Shown: piece after piece, positions 15,458 through 25,679 of the stretch
Position numbering within the stretch: position 1 is the first letter of the stretch
How the letters are laid out: every line of letters starts with the position of its first letter
NCBI GenBank assembly: GCA_003251635.1
Contig: QKEW01000014.1
Location: forward strand, 1 to 48,174
Reading direction: 5' to 3'
Origin: a bacterium
Lineage (GTDB): Bacteria; Patescibacteriota; Minisyncoccia; Moranbacterales; GWC2-37-73
Length of the DNA stretch: 48,174 nt
Notes under the pieces: generated by a model
Databases searched by the model: none
What the model saw: only the letters and a program-made list of their open reading frames with translations
Told to the model about the DNA's origin: nothing
Translations under genes and position numbers: made by a program

Positions 15458-17551
15458 ATGCCAAATTTGCAAACACCCATTGAAAAAATTCCTCAAATTA
15501 CCGCCAGACAAAAAAACGCTTTGGCGAAATTGAAAATGGAAAAAATCCAAGACCTGATTTTTCATTTTCCCTTTCGCTACGACGATTTTTCCAATTTTCT
15601 CTCTATCGACCAACTGGAAAAAGATCAAACCGCCACTGTTGAAGGCGTGGTCCAACAAATCAAGCAAACCAAAACTTGGAAAAGAAAAATGTTTGTCAGT
15701 GAAGTTTTTCTGCAAGATCAAAGTGGCTTGATTCGTGCCGTTTGGTTCAATCAACCCTACCTGCTTTCGGCCATTTCCCAAGGCGACAAGTTGCGCCTGA
15801 GCGGCAAAGTTTCAGCTGATGCCAACGGATTTTTCTTTTCCTCTCCAGCTTGGGAAAAGGCTTCACGCGAGCCGACCAATACCGCTGGGCTGGTGCCGAT
15901 CTACAGCGAAAGCGAAGGTGTCACTTCCAAGTGGCTGCGCTGGAAAATTCAAACCTTTCTACCCTTGGTTCAAAAAGTTTCCGACCCAATTCCCGCTGAA
16001 ATTTTGGAAAAATTAAATCTGCCCAACCTTTCAATGGCTTTGCAATGGATTCACTTCCCACAAAACCGAAAAAAAGTTTTGATCGCCCAAAAAAGATTCG
16101 CCTTCCAGCAGATGTTTTTTTTGCAACTATCCTCTTTTCAAATTCGTCAGAGCCGGCAAAAAGAAAGAGCGGTTCCATTCAAATCTCAAAACGAAAAAAT
16201 TCAAAAATTTCTCCAGACTTTGCCATTTGAAATGACCGGCGCCCAAAAAAGGGCTTGGCAAGAAATTTCCCAAGATCTGCAAAAAAATCAACCCATGAAT
16301 CGTCTACTTAACGGCGACGTTGGGTCCGGCAAAACCTTGGTTGCTCTTTTGGCAGCCCTGCTAACCAAGGAAAATAAACTGCAAACAGCCCTTTTGGCTC
16401 CGACTGAAATTTTAGCCCGTCAACATTTTGAAAGCGCCGCTAAACTATTAAAAAAAACGGAGATTAAAATAGCTCTGCTAACGGGAGCCTATCAAAAAAG
16501 TTTTTCTTCCCAAGCCGATTTTCAACAAGAAAAACGCGCCGAGCTGTTGGAAAAAATTCGTCAAGGCGAAATCGATTTAGTTATTGGCACTCACGCCCTA
16601 ATTCAAAAAGATGTTTTTTTCAAAAATCTAGCTTTGATTATTGTTGATGAACAACACCGCTTTGGCGTCAACCAACGCGCCCATCTTCAAAAAGAAATTG
16701 AAAAAATCAACGACGGAATCAAAAATAAAATTCCCCATTTGCTTTCCATGACGGCCACTGCCATTCCTCGCACTCTGGCCATGGCTTTTTTTGGCAGCCT
16801 AGATGTTTCTCTTTTAAACGAAATGCCCAAAAACCGCTTACCAATCAAAACCCAAATATTCAACGAAAATCAACGCCCAAGAGCCTATGAATTTATTAAA
16901 GATCAAATCAGGCAAGGCCGCCAAGCTTTCATTATTTTTCCATTAGTAGAAGAATCCGAATCCTTAAGTGAATTGAAGGCAGCCGTCAGCGAACATCAAA
17001 AATTGGATCAGAAAATTTTCCCCAACCTTTCCCTGGGACTTTTGCATGGGCAAATGAAACCAATTGAAAAAGAGAAAACTATGCAGGAATTCAAGGACAG
17101 GAAATTTGATATTTTGGTCGCTACCTCAGTAGTAGAAGTCGGGATTGATATTCCCAATGCCAGCGTTATACTTATCGAAGATGCTGACCGTTTTGGCCTG
17201 GCTCAACTTCATCAATTTCGCGGTCGAGTCGGACGCGGAGAGCATCAATCTTTCTGTTTGCTTTTTTCCTCCAAAGGCACTGCCAATGCTCGATTAAAAG
17301 TTTTAGAAAAAACCAATGACGGATTTGAAATTGCTCAAAAGGATTTGAAATTGCGTGGAGCCGGACAATTTTTCGGTACCCAACAATCTGGCATTGGCGA
17401 TTTGGCTATGGAAAATATTTCCAATGTTCGCCTGATTGAAATTTGTCAAAAATATGCCCAGCAAATCATCTCAGCTGACCCACTTTTGAAAAAATACCCG
17501 GCCTTGCAAAAAGAAGTTGAGAAATTGCAAAAAAACACCCATCTGGAATAG
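15458..17551 (+). CDS. recG: ATP-dependent DNA helicase RecG
   Basis: LNGDVGSGKTLVALLAAL, LAPTEILARQHF, IIVDEQHRFGVNQR, SMTATAIPRTLA, DRFGLAQLHQFRGRVGRG. Start moved to MPNLQTPIEKI. Confidence 0.95.
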   Translation: MPNLQTPIEKIPQITARQKNALAKLKMEKIQDLIFHFPFRYDDFSNFLSIDQLEKDQTATVEGVVQQIKQTKTWKRKMFVSEVFLQDQSGLIRAVWFNQPYLLSAISQGDKLRLSGKVSADANGFFFSSPAWEKASREPTNTAGLVPIYSESEGVTSKWLRWKIQTFLPLVQKVSDPIPAEILEKLNLPNLSMALQWIHFPQNRKKVLIAQKRFAFQQMFFLQLSSFQIRQSRQKERAVPFKSQNEKIQKFLQTLPFEMTGAQKRAWQEISQDLQKNQPMNRLLNGDVGSGKTLVALLAALLTKENKLQTALLAPTEILARQHFESAAKLLKKTEIKIALLTGAYQKSFSSQADFQQEKRAELLEKIRQGEIDLVIGTHALIQKDVFFKNLALIIVDEQHRFGVNQRAHLQKEIEKINDGIKNKIPHLLSMTATAIPRTLAMAFFGSLDVSLLNEMPKNRLPIKTQIFNENQRPRAYEFIKDQIRQGRQAFIIFPLVEESESLSELKAAVSEHQKLDQKIFPNLSLGLLHGQMKPIEKEKTMQEFKDRKFDILVATSVVEVGIDIPNASVILIEDADRFGLAQLHQFRGRVGRGEHQSFCLLFSSKGTANARLKVLEKTNDGFEIAQKDLKLRGAGQFFGTQQSGIGDLAMENISNVRLIEICQKYAQQIISADPLLKKYPALQKEVEKLQKNTHLE

Positions 17552-17645
17552 GTGATAAAATTCCTTTAGGCATTGACTAGTTGAAAAAAATTTGCTAAAA
17601 AATAATATCAACAATTAAGTTGATAAAAACTAAAGGGGGTTTACC

Positions 17646-17909
17646 ATGGTACTTTTCATTGGTATTTTCTTATGTTCTTTAGGCTTCCTGCATCTACTTC
17701 TAAAAAAGTGGGTGTTGGCCGGTGTATTTCTTTGCTTGGGCACCCTAATTCTGTGCCTTAGCACTTTGAGTCCAGCAAGTGTAACCAAAAGGACTCAAAT
17801 GAAAGAAGAAAAAAATCTCAATATGCATAACCTGAGGCGAGCTTGGATCGCCTCTTTATTTTTTCCAAAATTTCATTTCTTTATTGATAACAAAGCAAAA
17901 ATAAGTTAA
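17646..17909 (+). CDS. Small hypothetical membrane protein (3' end uncertain)
   Basis: ATG after an aaaggggg Shine-Dalgarno; hydrophobic N-terminus VLFIGIFLCSLGFLHLLL; a terminator-like hairpin lies inside the ORF. Confidence 0.45.
   Translation: MVLFIGIFLCSLGFLHLLLKKWVLAGVFLCLGTLILCLSTLSPASVTKRTQMKEEKNLNMHNLRRAWIASLFFPKFHFFIDNKAKIS
17834..17864 (+). terminator. Intrinsic terminator-like hairpin inside ORF 17646-17909
   Basis: gaggcga-gcttgga-tcgcctc followed by tttatttttt. Confidence 0.6.
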
Positions 17910-17939
17910 AATTAGCCTATTAAAACTTAATTTAAAACT

Positions 17940-19328
17940 ATGAAAGCTGAAATTTTCAAAGCCTATGACATTCGCGGACTTTATCCCGAAGAAATTGATG
18001 AAAAAGGAATTTATCAGACCGCTAGCGCCCTATGTGATTTCCTAGAACCCAAAACCCTAGTAGTTGGCTGCGACGTGCGTCTCTCTTCCCCATCACTGAA
18101 AAAAGCGGCTATTGCTGCCATCACAGCCAAAGGCGTAAAAGTTGTTGACGTGGGTGAAATTTCAACCGACATGCTTTATTTCGCTGTAGCTAATTATGGT
18201 TACGACGGCGGACTGACCATTACCGCTTCTCACAATCCCAAAGAATACAACGGAGCCAAGATTGTTCGCGAAAATTCCAAACCTATTTCCGGCGACAGCG
18301 GATTGTTTGAAATTCGCGACCTAGCCCTTCAAACTGAGGTTAGCGACCAAGATCTAGAACGAGAAATAAATCCGGAACTAGTTGAAAAAAAAGATATCGC
18401 CAGCGATTACATTACCAAAGTCAAATCCTTTGCTGACTTTTCTCAAATCAAACCTTTGAAAATTTTGGCTAATCCAAATTTTGGAGTCGGTGGCCGCATG
18501 ATTGATCGACTTCTGTCAGAAACTGACATTGAAATTTCCAAACTCAACTGGGAAGCTGATGGTAATTTTCCCAAGGGTCGTCCTGACCCACTCATTCCGG
18601 AAAACCGTCAAGAAATTTCCGATTTGATTGCTCAAGGTGATTTCGATTTAGGGGTTGCTTGGGACGCCGACGCAGACCGTTGTTTTTTCTTCACAGAAAA
18701 AGGCCAATTCATTGAAGGCTATTTCATCACCGCTCTTTTAGCTAAAATATTTCTAGAAAAAAGTGAAAAGAAAAATGAAAAGATTTTGCGCGACACTCGC
18801 CTCAGCTGGGCTATCGATGAAATCACTGCTCAAAACGGCGGCCGGGCTGTTTCCAATAAAGCCGGTCATTCTTTCATCAAAGAAAGAATGCGCCAAGATG
18901 ACATTCTGTTTGGCGGTGAAATGAGTGCCCATTATTATTTCCGAGATTACTTCTATTGCGATTGTGGCCTGATTCCTTTTGTTATGATTTTGGAGTACCT
19001 TTCCAAACAAAATCAACCGTTTTCTGAAATTGCTCAAGAATTTTTTTGGAATAAATATTTTGTCAGCGGTGAAATCAATAATGAAGTGGCCGATCCCAAA
19101 GAAACCGTAAAAAAAATTCGAGAAATTTATGAATCCAAAGCTACTGCTGTTGATGAGCAAGATGGAATTTCTCTGGACTTTATTGATTCTCAAGACACCA
19201 AAAACAGTTGGCGCTTCAATGTTCGCCCTTCCAACACTGAACCGGTAATTCGTCTTAATGTCGAAGCTCACAATCAAAAATTAATGGAAGAAAAAAGAGA
19301 CGAACTTCTAAAACTCATTCAGGGTTAA
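17940..19328 (+). CDS. Phosphomannomutase/phosphoglucomutase
   Basis: FKAYDIRGLYPEEI, TASHNPKEYNGAKIV, DADADRCFF, GGEMSAHYYF, RPSNTEPVIRLNVEA. Confidence 0.95.
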   Translation: MKAEIFKAYDIRGLYPEEIDEKGIYQTASALCDFLEPKTLVVGCDVRLSSPSLKKAAIAAITAKGVKVVDVGEISTDMLYFAVANYGYDGGLTITASHNPKEYNGAKIVRENSKPISGDSGLFEIRDLALQTEVSDQDLEREINPELVEKKDIASDYITKVKSFADFSQIKPLKILANPNFGVGGRMIDRLLSETDIEISKLNWEADGNFPKGRPDPLIPENRQEISDLIAQGDFDLGVAWDADADRCFFFTEKGQFIEGYFITALLAKIFLEKSEKKNEKILRDTRLSWAIDEITAQNGGRAVSNKAGHSFIKERMRQDDILFGGEMSAHYYFRDYFYCDCGLIPFVMILEYLSKQNQPFSEIAQEFFWNKYFVSGEINNEVADPKETVKKIREIYESKATAVDEQDGISLDFIDSQDTKNSWRFNVRPSNTEPVIRLNVEAHNQKLMEEKRDELLKLIQG

Positions 19329-19348
19329 GGCCTAAAAAAAATCACGAA

Positions 19349-19384
19349 AAAATCGGACCCACTCCCATGGGTCCGATTTTATTT
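19349..19384 (+). terminator. Intrinsic terminator
   Basis: aaaatcggaccc actcccat gggtccgatttt. Confidence 0.8.
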
Positions 19385-19395
19385 TTGCAACTAAA

Positions 19396-19554
19396 TCAGC
19401 ATGGCTGCAAAAAAACATCTGCGCCAACACCAATTGAACAATTCAATCCTTTGTCGGAAGAATCACTCACTCGTAATAGACGATCAATACCTAAACTTAA
19501 TTGATCGTTTTGGGGCAGAAATATAACTTTAAAAAATTTTTTTAAAAATTTCAT
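19396..19554 (-). CDS. Putative small protein (52 aa)
   Basis: MKFLKKFFKVIFLPQNDQLSLGIDRLLRVSDSSDKGLNCSIGVGADVFLQPC*, preceded on the minus strand by aaggaaggtgagg (Shine-Dalgarno-like). Below the ORF-track cutoff. Confidence 0.35.
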   Translation of the reverse strand: MKFLKKFFKVIFLPQNDQLSLGIDRLLRVSDSSDKGLNCSIGVGADVFLQPC

Positions 19555-19596
19555 TTTTCCTCACCTTCCTTTCATTAAAAGATCTACTTAAAAAAA

Positions 19597-20580
19597 CTAC
19601 ATAACGAACCCGACCTTTTCTCTAACTTCTTTCATTTTTTCCTTGGCGATTTTTTCAACTTTCTCGGCGCCTGCTCGCAAAATTGCCAAAACTTGCTCAT
19701 CGGAATATGAGTTGAATTTCTCTTGAAAATCCGCCAAAAATCCATTAATAGTTTCAGCTAAATCTCTCTTAAAATCTCCATAGCCCTTGCCTTGATATTT
19801 TTTTACAATTTCCTCAGGGCTCTGATTGGAAAAACAAGCATAGATATTGATCAAATTTTTCAAAGCCGGTTTTTCGTCTGAATATTCCAACTCGCTGCCG
19901 CTGTCCGTCACCGCTTTTTTAATTTTCTTTTCCACCGTCTTGGCATCGTCAATCAGAGAGATGTAGTTGTATTCTGAAATAGCCGATTTGCTCATTTTCT
20001 TTGCAGGATTGTCCAATCCCATAATTCGCATGCCTTCTTGCTTGATGAAAACATCCGGCACCGTAAAGGTCTGCCCAAATCGCTGATTGAAACGCTGCGC
20101 CAAATTTCGGGCCAATTCAACATGCTGTTTTTGATCTTCGCCTACCGGCACCACCTCGGTATCATAAAGCAAAATGTCCGCCGCCATCAAAACCGGATAG
20201 TCATACAAACCAACTTGAGCACCTTCACGTCCATCCTTTTGAGATTTATCCTTAAATTGAGTCATCTTGTCCAACTCCGGCATCTTGGTGATCGTATTTA
20301 GAATCCAAGCCAACTCACTATGTTGTACCACGTGCGACTGGATAAAGATGGTTGATTTTTGCGGATCAATTCCGGCTGCCAAATAAATCTTGGCAATCTC
20401 CAAAGTTTTTTCCCGGAGCTTTTGAGGATCCTGCGGAACCGTGATGGCGTGCAAATCGACCACGCAAAAAATCGACTCGAATTGGTCTTGCATTTCCACC
20501 CAATTCTTGATTGCTCCTAAATAATTGCCGATGTGTAAATTACCGCTCGGCTGAACGCCGGAAAATATCCTCTTTTTCAT
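19597..20580 (-). CDS. trpS: Tryptophanyl-tRNA synthetase
   Basis: FSGVQPSGNLHIGNYLGAIKNW; KKMSKS signature. Confidence 0.97.
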   Translation of the reverse strand: MKKRIFSGVQPSGNLHIGNYLGAIKNWVEMQDQFESIFCVVDLHAITVPQDPQKLREKTLEIAKIYLAAGIDPQKSTIFIQSHVVQHSELAWILNTITKMPELDKMTQFKDKSQKDGREGAQVGLYDYPVLMAADILLYDTEVVPVGEDQKQHVELARNLAQRFNQRFGQTFTVPDVFIKQEGMRIMGLDNPAKKMSKSAISEYNYISLIDDAKTVEKKIKKAVTDSGSELEYSDEKPALKNLINIYACFSNQSPEEIVKKYQGKGYGDFKRDLAETINGFLADFQEKFNSYSDEQVLAILRAGAEKVEKIAKEKMKEVREKVGFVM

Positions 20581-20741
20581 TTCTTTGCGCTAAAATATTA
20601 TGTTTTTCTTCTTCCATAATAGGCCAAAACTGATTTTTAGACAACAAAACCGCCCGAGAGGACGGCTTTATTATACAAACTAAAAACCAAAAACTGATAA
20701 CCCAAACCTTCCCTAAAAACCTAAAAGCTCCAAGCTAAAAC

Positions 20742-22694
20742 CTAAACCTCTATCACCACCGGCAAAACCATCGGACGACGTTCGGTCTTAGTAAAAAGAA
20801 ACGAACCTACTGATTCACGAATATTATTTTTGACATAATCCCAATTAACTGGCAATTCCTCGGAAGTTTTTTCCTTAACCACTTTTTCCACCACTCGCTT
20901 GGTTGCATTTACCAAATCAAAATTTTCCTTCACGAAAATAAATCCGCGAGAAGTCACCTGAGGAGTTCCGATAATCTTTTTAGTCTTACTATCAATAATC
21001 ACCACAATAGTGAACATTCCATCTTTGGCTAAAAGCTGACGATCACGCAAAACCACTTCGCCAACATCTCCAACTCCCAAACCATCCACCATCACGTAGC
21101 TAGTATCGACTTTGTGAGGCAAAAGCTTAGCTTTCCCGCCAGAAATTTCCAATTGATTACCATTGTCCAACACGAAAATATTTTCCTTTTCAATTCCAAC
21201 TTTTTCTCCAAGCTTAGCGGCTTCTTTCAAAAAGTAATGATTAGCGTAAACCGGCAGAAAAATGTCCGGCTTGATTTGACGCAAAATATCTTGAATATCA
21301 AAAGCGTTGCTGTGTCCGCTGGTGTGAACGTCTAGGATGTCGCTGTGAATCACATTGTCACATTTGCGATACAAATCGTCTTTGAGACGCTGAATTGTTC
21401 GCTCATTACCTGGAATAATGGAAGATGAAAATATTATGGTATCCTTTTTTTGAATCCGCACGAAACGATGCTCATCATTAACAATTCTTGAAAGCACCGC
21501 ATTGCCTTCGCCCTGCGCCCCAGTACAAATCACCACTGATTTTTGACGCGGATATTTATGCAAATCCTGAATCGGAATCAAAGTGTTTTTATGAGCTTTG
21601 ATATAACCCAACTCTTTGGCAATCTCGATATTCATTTTCATGCTGTACCCATCCAATGCAACTTTTTTGCCAATTGATTCAGCATATTCAATGATCTTAC
21701 CGATTCGACGAATCTGCGAAGAAAAAGTTCCGATAATCACCAAGCCTTCAGCCTTGTTAACCAATTCATCCAAATTCTTATACATGTCACTTTCAGTTTT
21801 TTGACTCGGCCGCGTATCAACCGCACCCAAGCTTTCCAGCATCAAAATTCGGGGTGAGGGTAACTTGGACAAATGTTCATAGGTAACCAATTCATGATCG
21901 GTTGGATTTTTGTCCATAGTCCAATCGCCAGGGTGAATCACAGTTCCATCCGGAGTTTTGATAATCACGCCAACTGCATCCATCACTGAATGTTCGACAT
22001 CAAAAAATTCAATTTGAAATTTCCCCAATCTAATTTTGTCTGAAATTGCATTAATCCGAATGGTGCGCAAACTTTGAGCAGAGTTTTTCTCAGCATCTTC
22101 CATTTTTTTCTTAACCAAAGCCAAAGTGAAATCGCGACCAACCACTGGCGGATTTCCCAACTGTTTAAGTAAAATCGGCGCCGCTCCAATGTGATCCAAA
22201 TGGCCATGACTCAACACTACCCCCCGGATATTTTTTTCTTTACCTTTCAGACAACTGATATTTGGCACAATATAATCAATGCCCGGCATGTCTTCTTCCG
22301 GAAACTGAATTCCCATATCCAAAATGATCACATCGCCATCATATTCAAAAACAGTCATGTTGCGCCCAACTTCCTCATTGCCACCCAGGGGCGTGATGCG
22401 CAAATGAGAGCTGGCCGGATTTTTAGGTAAAGACTTTTTAGCTGTGGCAAAACCGCTTTTAGAGCCAGAAAGTTGATTACCCTTTTTTCCTCCTCGATTA
22501 TTTCTGGAAAAATTCCTCTTGCCCGTCTTTTTTTGGCCATCCTTCTTTGGTTTAGCGTGATGCAACTCAGAAGAGTTGTTTTGACTCTGACCAACTTTAT
22601 TTGCACCAACGGCGCCATTGGAATCAATTTTGTCCGTGTTTATTTTCATATCCCTATTATTATCTAACATATTTTTATTCATAAAATTTTTCAC
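20742..22694 (-). CDS. rnj: Ribonuclease J
   Basis: LSHGHLDHIGAAPILL metallo-beta-lactamase motif, ICTGAQGEGNAVLSRI, HTSGHSNAFDIQDIL, basic low-complexity N-terminus. Confidence 0.93.
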   Translation of the reverse strand: MKNFMNKNMLDNNRDMKINTDKIDSNGAVGANKVGQSQNNSSELHHAKPKKDGQKKTGKRNFSRNNRGGKKGNQLSGSKSGFATAKKSLPKNPASSHLRITPLGGNEEVGRNMTVFEYDGDVIILDMGIQFPEEDMPGIDYIVPNISCLKGKEKNIRGVVLSHGHLDHIGAAPILLKQLGNPPVVGRDFTLALVKKKMEDAEKNSAQSLRTIRINAISDKIRLGKFQIEFFDVEHSVMDAVGVIIKTPDGTVIHPGDWTMDKNPTDHELVTYEHLSKLPSPRILMLESLGAVDTRPSQKTESDMYKNLDELVNKAEGLVIIGTFSSQIRRIGKIIEYAESIGKKVALDGYSMKMNIEIAKELGYIKAHKNTLIPIQDLHKYPRQKSVVICTGAQGEGNAVLSRIVNDEHRFVRIQKKDTIIFSSSIIPGNERTIQRLKDDLYRKCDNVIHSDILDVHTSGHSNAFDIQDILRQIKPDIFLPVYANHYFLKEAAKLGEKVGIEKENIFVLDNGNQLEISGGKAKLLPHKVDTSYVMVDGLGVGDVGEVVLRDRQLLAKDGMFTIVVIIDSKTKKIIGTPQVTSRGFIFVKENFDLVNATKRVVEKVVKEKTSEELPVNWDYVKNNIRESVGSFLFTKTERRPMVLPVVIEV

Positions 22695-23174
22695 AAAGTA
22701 TATTGATTTAAAAATTATTTTTTCTAAATTGTGAAAATTATCTTAAACTTAATTATTTACTTAATTGTTACTGAAAATTCTTATTCTTCTCCTCGCCTAA
22801 AAATTAGCAATCAAAAATCCATTAAAAAAATTATTTAACTCGCAATTTCAAACCGCAATGAATTCTCAATTGACCAACCCCAAAACTCAAATCGCAACCA
22901 AAAAACAAGAATTGCGATTTTGAAACCCTATAGTTTATCTGGCAGATAGAATTTGTCAGCAAAAATCAAGATTCTCTTTTGAGCACTATTTAGTACGAAA
23001 AAGTCCCCAAAAATTTCCGCTAATTACTTAACGGGTCTCGAAAAACTTGTTTTTGCCGGCAAACTAACCAAGAAAATAGCCTAAATAAAGCAAAATTGAA
23101 GAAGTTTCATTTCTATATATCCATTATACACCCAAATTCAGATTTTGTCCAGTCCCGAGGCCAAAAACCGCCTT

Positions 23175-24557
23175 TTACTTTCCCCGACCATAAACATCAT
23201 CGTAGCGCACAATGTCGTCTTCTTCCAGATAATCCCCGGTTTGAACCTCAATAATTTCCAGCTCGCTTCTTCGACGATTAGAAAGTCGATGTTTGTGTTT
23301 AGCTGGAATATAGGTGCTTTCATTTTCACCCAAAGTTAATTCCTTATCTCCATTGATTACCACCGCCTCACCTTTGACCACAACCCAGTGTTCGCTGCGA
23401 TGCTCGTGCGATTGGAGGGACAGTGAAGCCCCTGGACGAACTATGATTTTTTTAACCTTGTGATTTTTATCATCAATCAAAACTTCATATCTGCCCCAAG
23501 GACGATATCCAATGACATTGTGTCCAATTTCCGGATATTCATTCTCTTTCAAATAATTAACCACTTTTTTTACACCCTCGCTTTTTCCCTTCTTTTGGAC
23601 CAAGATCGCATCATTATTTTCAACAATAATTAAATCTTCCACATCCACCGTCGCAATCAACTTTTCAGAAGAAGAGTAAGTAAAAATATTTTTACAATCA
23701 ATTTGAATACATTTTTTCTGATTTATATTTTTCTCCTCCATAATACTCGACAAAGCGTCGAAAGATCCGACGTCGTTCCAATCAAAATCACCTTCAAAAA
23801 TAACCACTCTGTCAGATTTCTCTGAAATTGCCACATCAATAGCTATATCGGGCATATTCTCAAAACTGGTCAAAAATTTTTCATGCGATTGATCATACAG
23901 TTTGAAAATCTCTGGTGCGTGCTTTTGAAGTTCTTGGGTAAAAGTCTTTTCGTTGAAAATATACATTCCACCATTCCAAACATATTCCCCGCTGGATAAA
24001 TATTTTTTGGCCGTTTCCAAGTCGGGTTTTTCCTTAAATTCTAAACCTTGAAAATATTCACCTTTTTTCTCGCCTTTGCGAATATAGCCAAAGCCGGTAT
24101 GAGGACTGGTGGGTTTTATCCCAATCGTACCAACATTATCGGCAACATTTTCCAAAGCTGTCTTTACAACTTTGGCATATTCTTCTGGCTTTCCAATGTA
24201 TTGGTCAGCAGCCAAAAAAATTATAGGTTCATCTTCCAAAACCCCTTCTTTGTCTTTTAAAAAATTAAAAGCTAAGGCAATGGCTGGGGCGGTATTAAGA
24301 GAGTTTGGCTCAATAATTATTTGTTGCTTTTTAAGCTTGGGGTAAATTTCTTCAATTTGATCAAAAACATTAAAATAACCTTCCTGATTAGTGACAAAAT
24401 AAATATTTTCCGGCCCAACCACATCCTGAGTTCGCAAAAATGTTTCTTGGAGGAGCGAATTGTCTGAATAAAGCTTCAAAAATTGTTTAGGAAAATTTTT
24501 CCGCGAAAGTGGCCAAAGTCGAGTTCCACTACCGCCACATAAAATTATTGCTTTCAT
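23175..24557 (-). CDS. manC: Mannose-1-phosphate guanylyltransferase / mannose-6-phosphate isomerase
   Basis: ILCGGSGTRLWPLSRKNFPKQF; C-terminal cupin GRYEVLIDDKNHKVKKIIVRPGASLSLQSHEHRSEHW. Confidence 0.95.
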   Translation of the reverse strand: MKAIILCGGSGTRLWPLSRKNFPKQFLKLYSDNSLLQETFLRTQDVVGPENIYFVTNQEGYFNVFDQIEEIYPKLKKQQIIIEPNSLNTAPAIALAFNFLKDKEGVLEDEPIIFLAADQYIGKPEEYAKVVKTALENVADNVGTIGIKPTSPHTGFGYIRKGEKKGEYFQGLEFKEKPDLETAKKYLSSGEYVWNGGMYIFNEKTFTQELQKHAPEIFKLYDQSHEKFLTSFENMPDIAIDVAISEKSDRVVIFEGDFDWNDVGSFDALSSIMEEKNINQKKCIQIDCKNIFTYSSSEKLIATVDVEDLIIVENNDAILVQKKGKSEGVKKVVNYLKENEYPEIGHNVIGYRPWGRYEVLIDDKNHKVKKIIVRPGASLSLQSHEHRSEHWVVVKGEAVVINGDKELTLGENESTYIPAKHKHRLSNRRRSELEIIEVQTGDYLEEDDIVRYDDVYGRGK

Positions 24558-24678
24558 GTTTTTTCTTTTTCAATAATTATTCTTTCGATTTCAAGTCTTC
24601 CTAAATTATAACCGAAAACCAGTTCCTGTCCAATCATTTTTGTGTTAAAATGAGGCAGTTAAACACTAATTCAACCCT

Positions 24679-25596
24679 ATGGAAAAAATCATCACACTCG
24701 ATGAAAATGTGCTGCAAGCTCTAGATTTTTTTGCCAAGAATCCCCCACCCAAGCTGGATTTGAGTCAATTTTCTTTGCCTTTTGTTATTGGCAGCGGCAA
24801 TGCATTTAATACTGGTAGAATTCTTTTTTCCGACAAGGCTGCCATTTTCGCCGATGAGAGCAATTTTAAACATCTCATCGAATCTTATCATCCAATCATC
24901 AAAAAAGGCTTAATCAAAGACGCTTTAGTGATTTCGGCTTCCGGCGAAAAAGACAGTGTCTGGGAAGTAGAGCTAGCCAAAAAACATGGGCTTAAAACTA
25001 CTTTGATGACCTGTAATGCTAACTCACCAGCTGCCCAAGTTGCCGATAAAGTTTTAGCTTATCGCAAAATCGCCGAACCTTACACCTACAATTTTTCCAC
25101 TTATCTTGGCATGATTCTTTCTACTACCGGCGAAAATGTTTTGGAGATAAAAAAATTCATTACTCAACTAGAATTTCCAAATGAGTTTGAATCCTATGAG
25201 GATTATTCTTTTATTTTTCCTGACCGATTTTCCGCTATTCGAGCAATGATTGATAAAAAAAGAAGTGAACTTTTTGGACCATTGGTTTCCGTCAGAGCCT
25301 ATCCGCAAGGACACGCCCGCCACGCTGAATTTGTTATTCCCCGCAAGGAAGAGTTAGTCATAACCATTAATGGTGAAAATAAATATTTCGGCCACCCGGA
25401 CTCACGCTGGAGCATTCAGATGCCGGAAAATCTCAGTTTTGGCGCTATGATGAGTTTGACTTATTATATTACTGGATTGATTCAAAAATCTAAACCTCCA
25501 TATTTTATGGAGAACATCGAAAATTATTGCAACGACTACGGCCCAAGAGCTTACGGCAAAGACACGCCATTTGATGTGATCGTGCCGGGAAATTAA
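24679..25596 (+). CDS. SIS-domain protein (sugar isomerase-like)
   Basis: VIGSGNAFNTGRILF, ALVISASGEKDSVWEVELAKKHGLKTTLMTCN. Confidence 0.6.
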   Translation: MEKIITLDENVLQALDFFAKNPPPKLDLSQFSLPFVIGSGNAFNTGRILFSDKAAIFADESNFKHLIESYHPIIKKGLIKDALVISASGEKDSVWEVELAKKHGLKTTLMTCNANSPAAQVADKVLAYRKIAEPYTYNFSTYLGMILSTTGENVLEIKKFITQLEFPNEFESYEDYSFIFPDRFSAIRAMIDKKRSELFGPLVSVRAYPQGHARHAEFVIPRKEELVITINGENKYFGHPDSRWSIQMPENLSFGAMMSLTYYITGLIQKSKPPYFMENIENYCNDYGPRAYGKDTPFDVIVPGN

Positions 25597-25622
25597 ATTT
25601 AATACGTATTATAATACTTACC

Positions 25623-25653
25623 AAAAATCCCACCGTTCAACTGGTGGGATTTT
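25623..25653. terminator. Intrinsic terminator between convergent genes
   Basis: aaaaatcccacc..ggtgggatttt. Confidence 0.75.
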
Positions 25654-25679
25654 AATATGTAACAAATTTTCCAAAAAGT

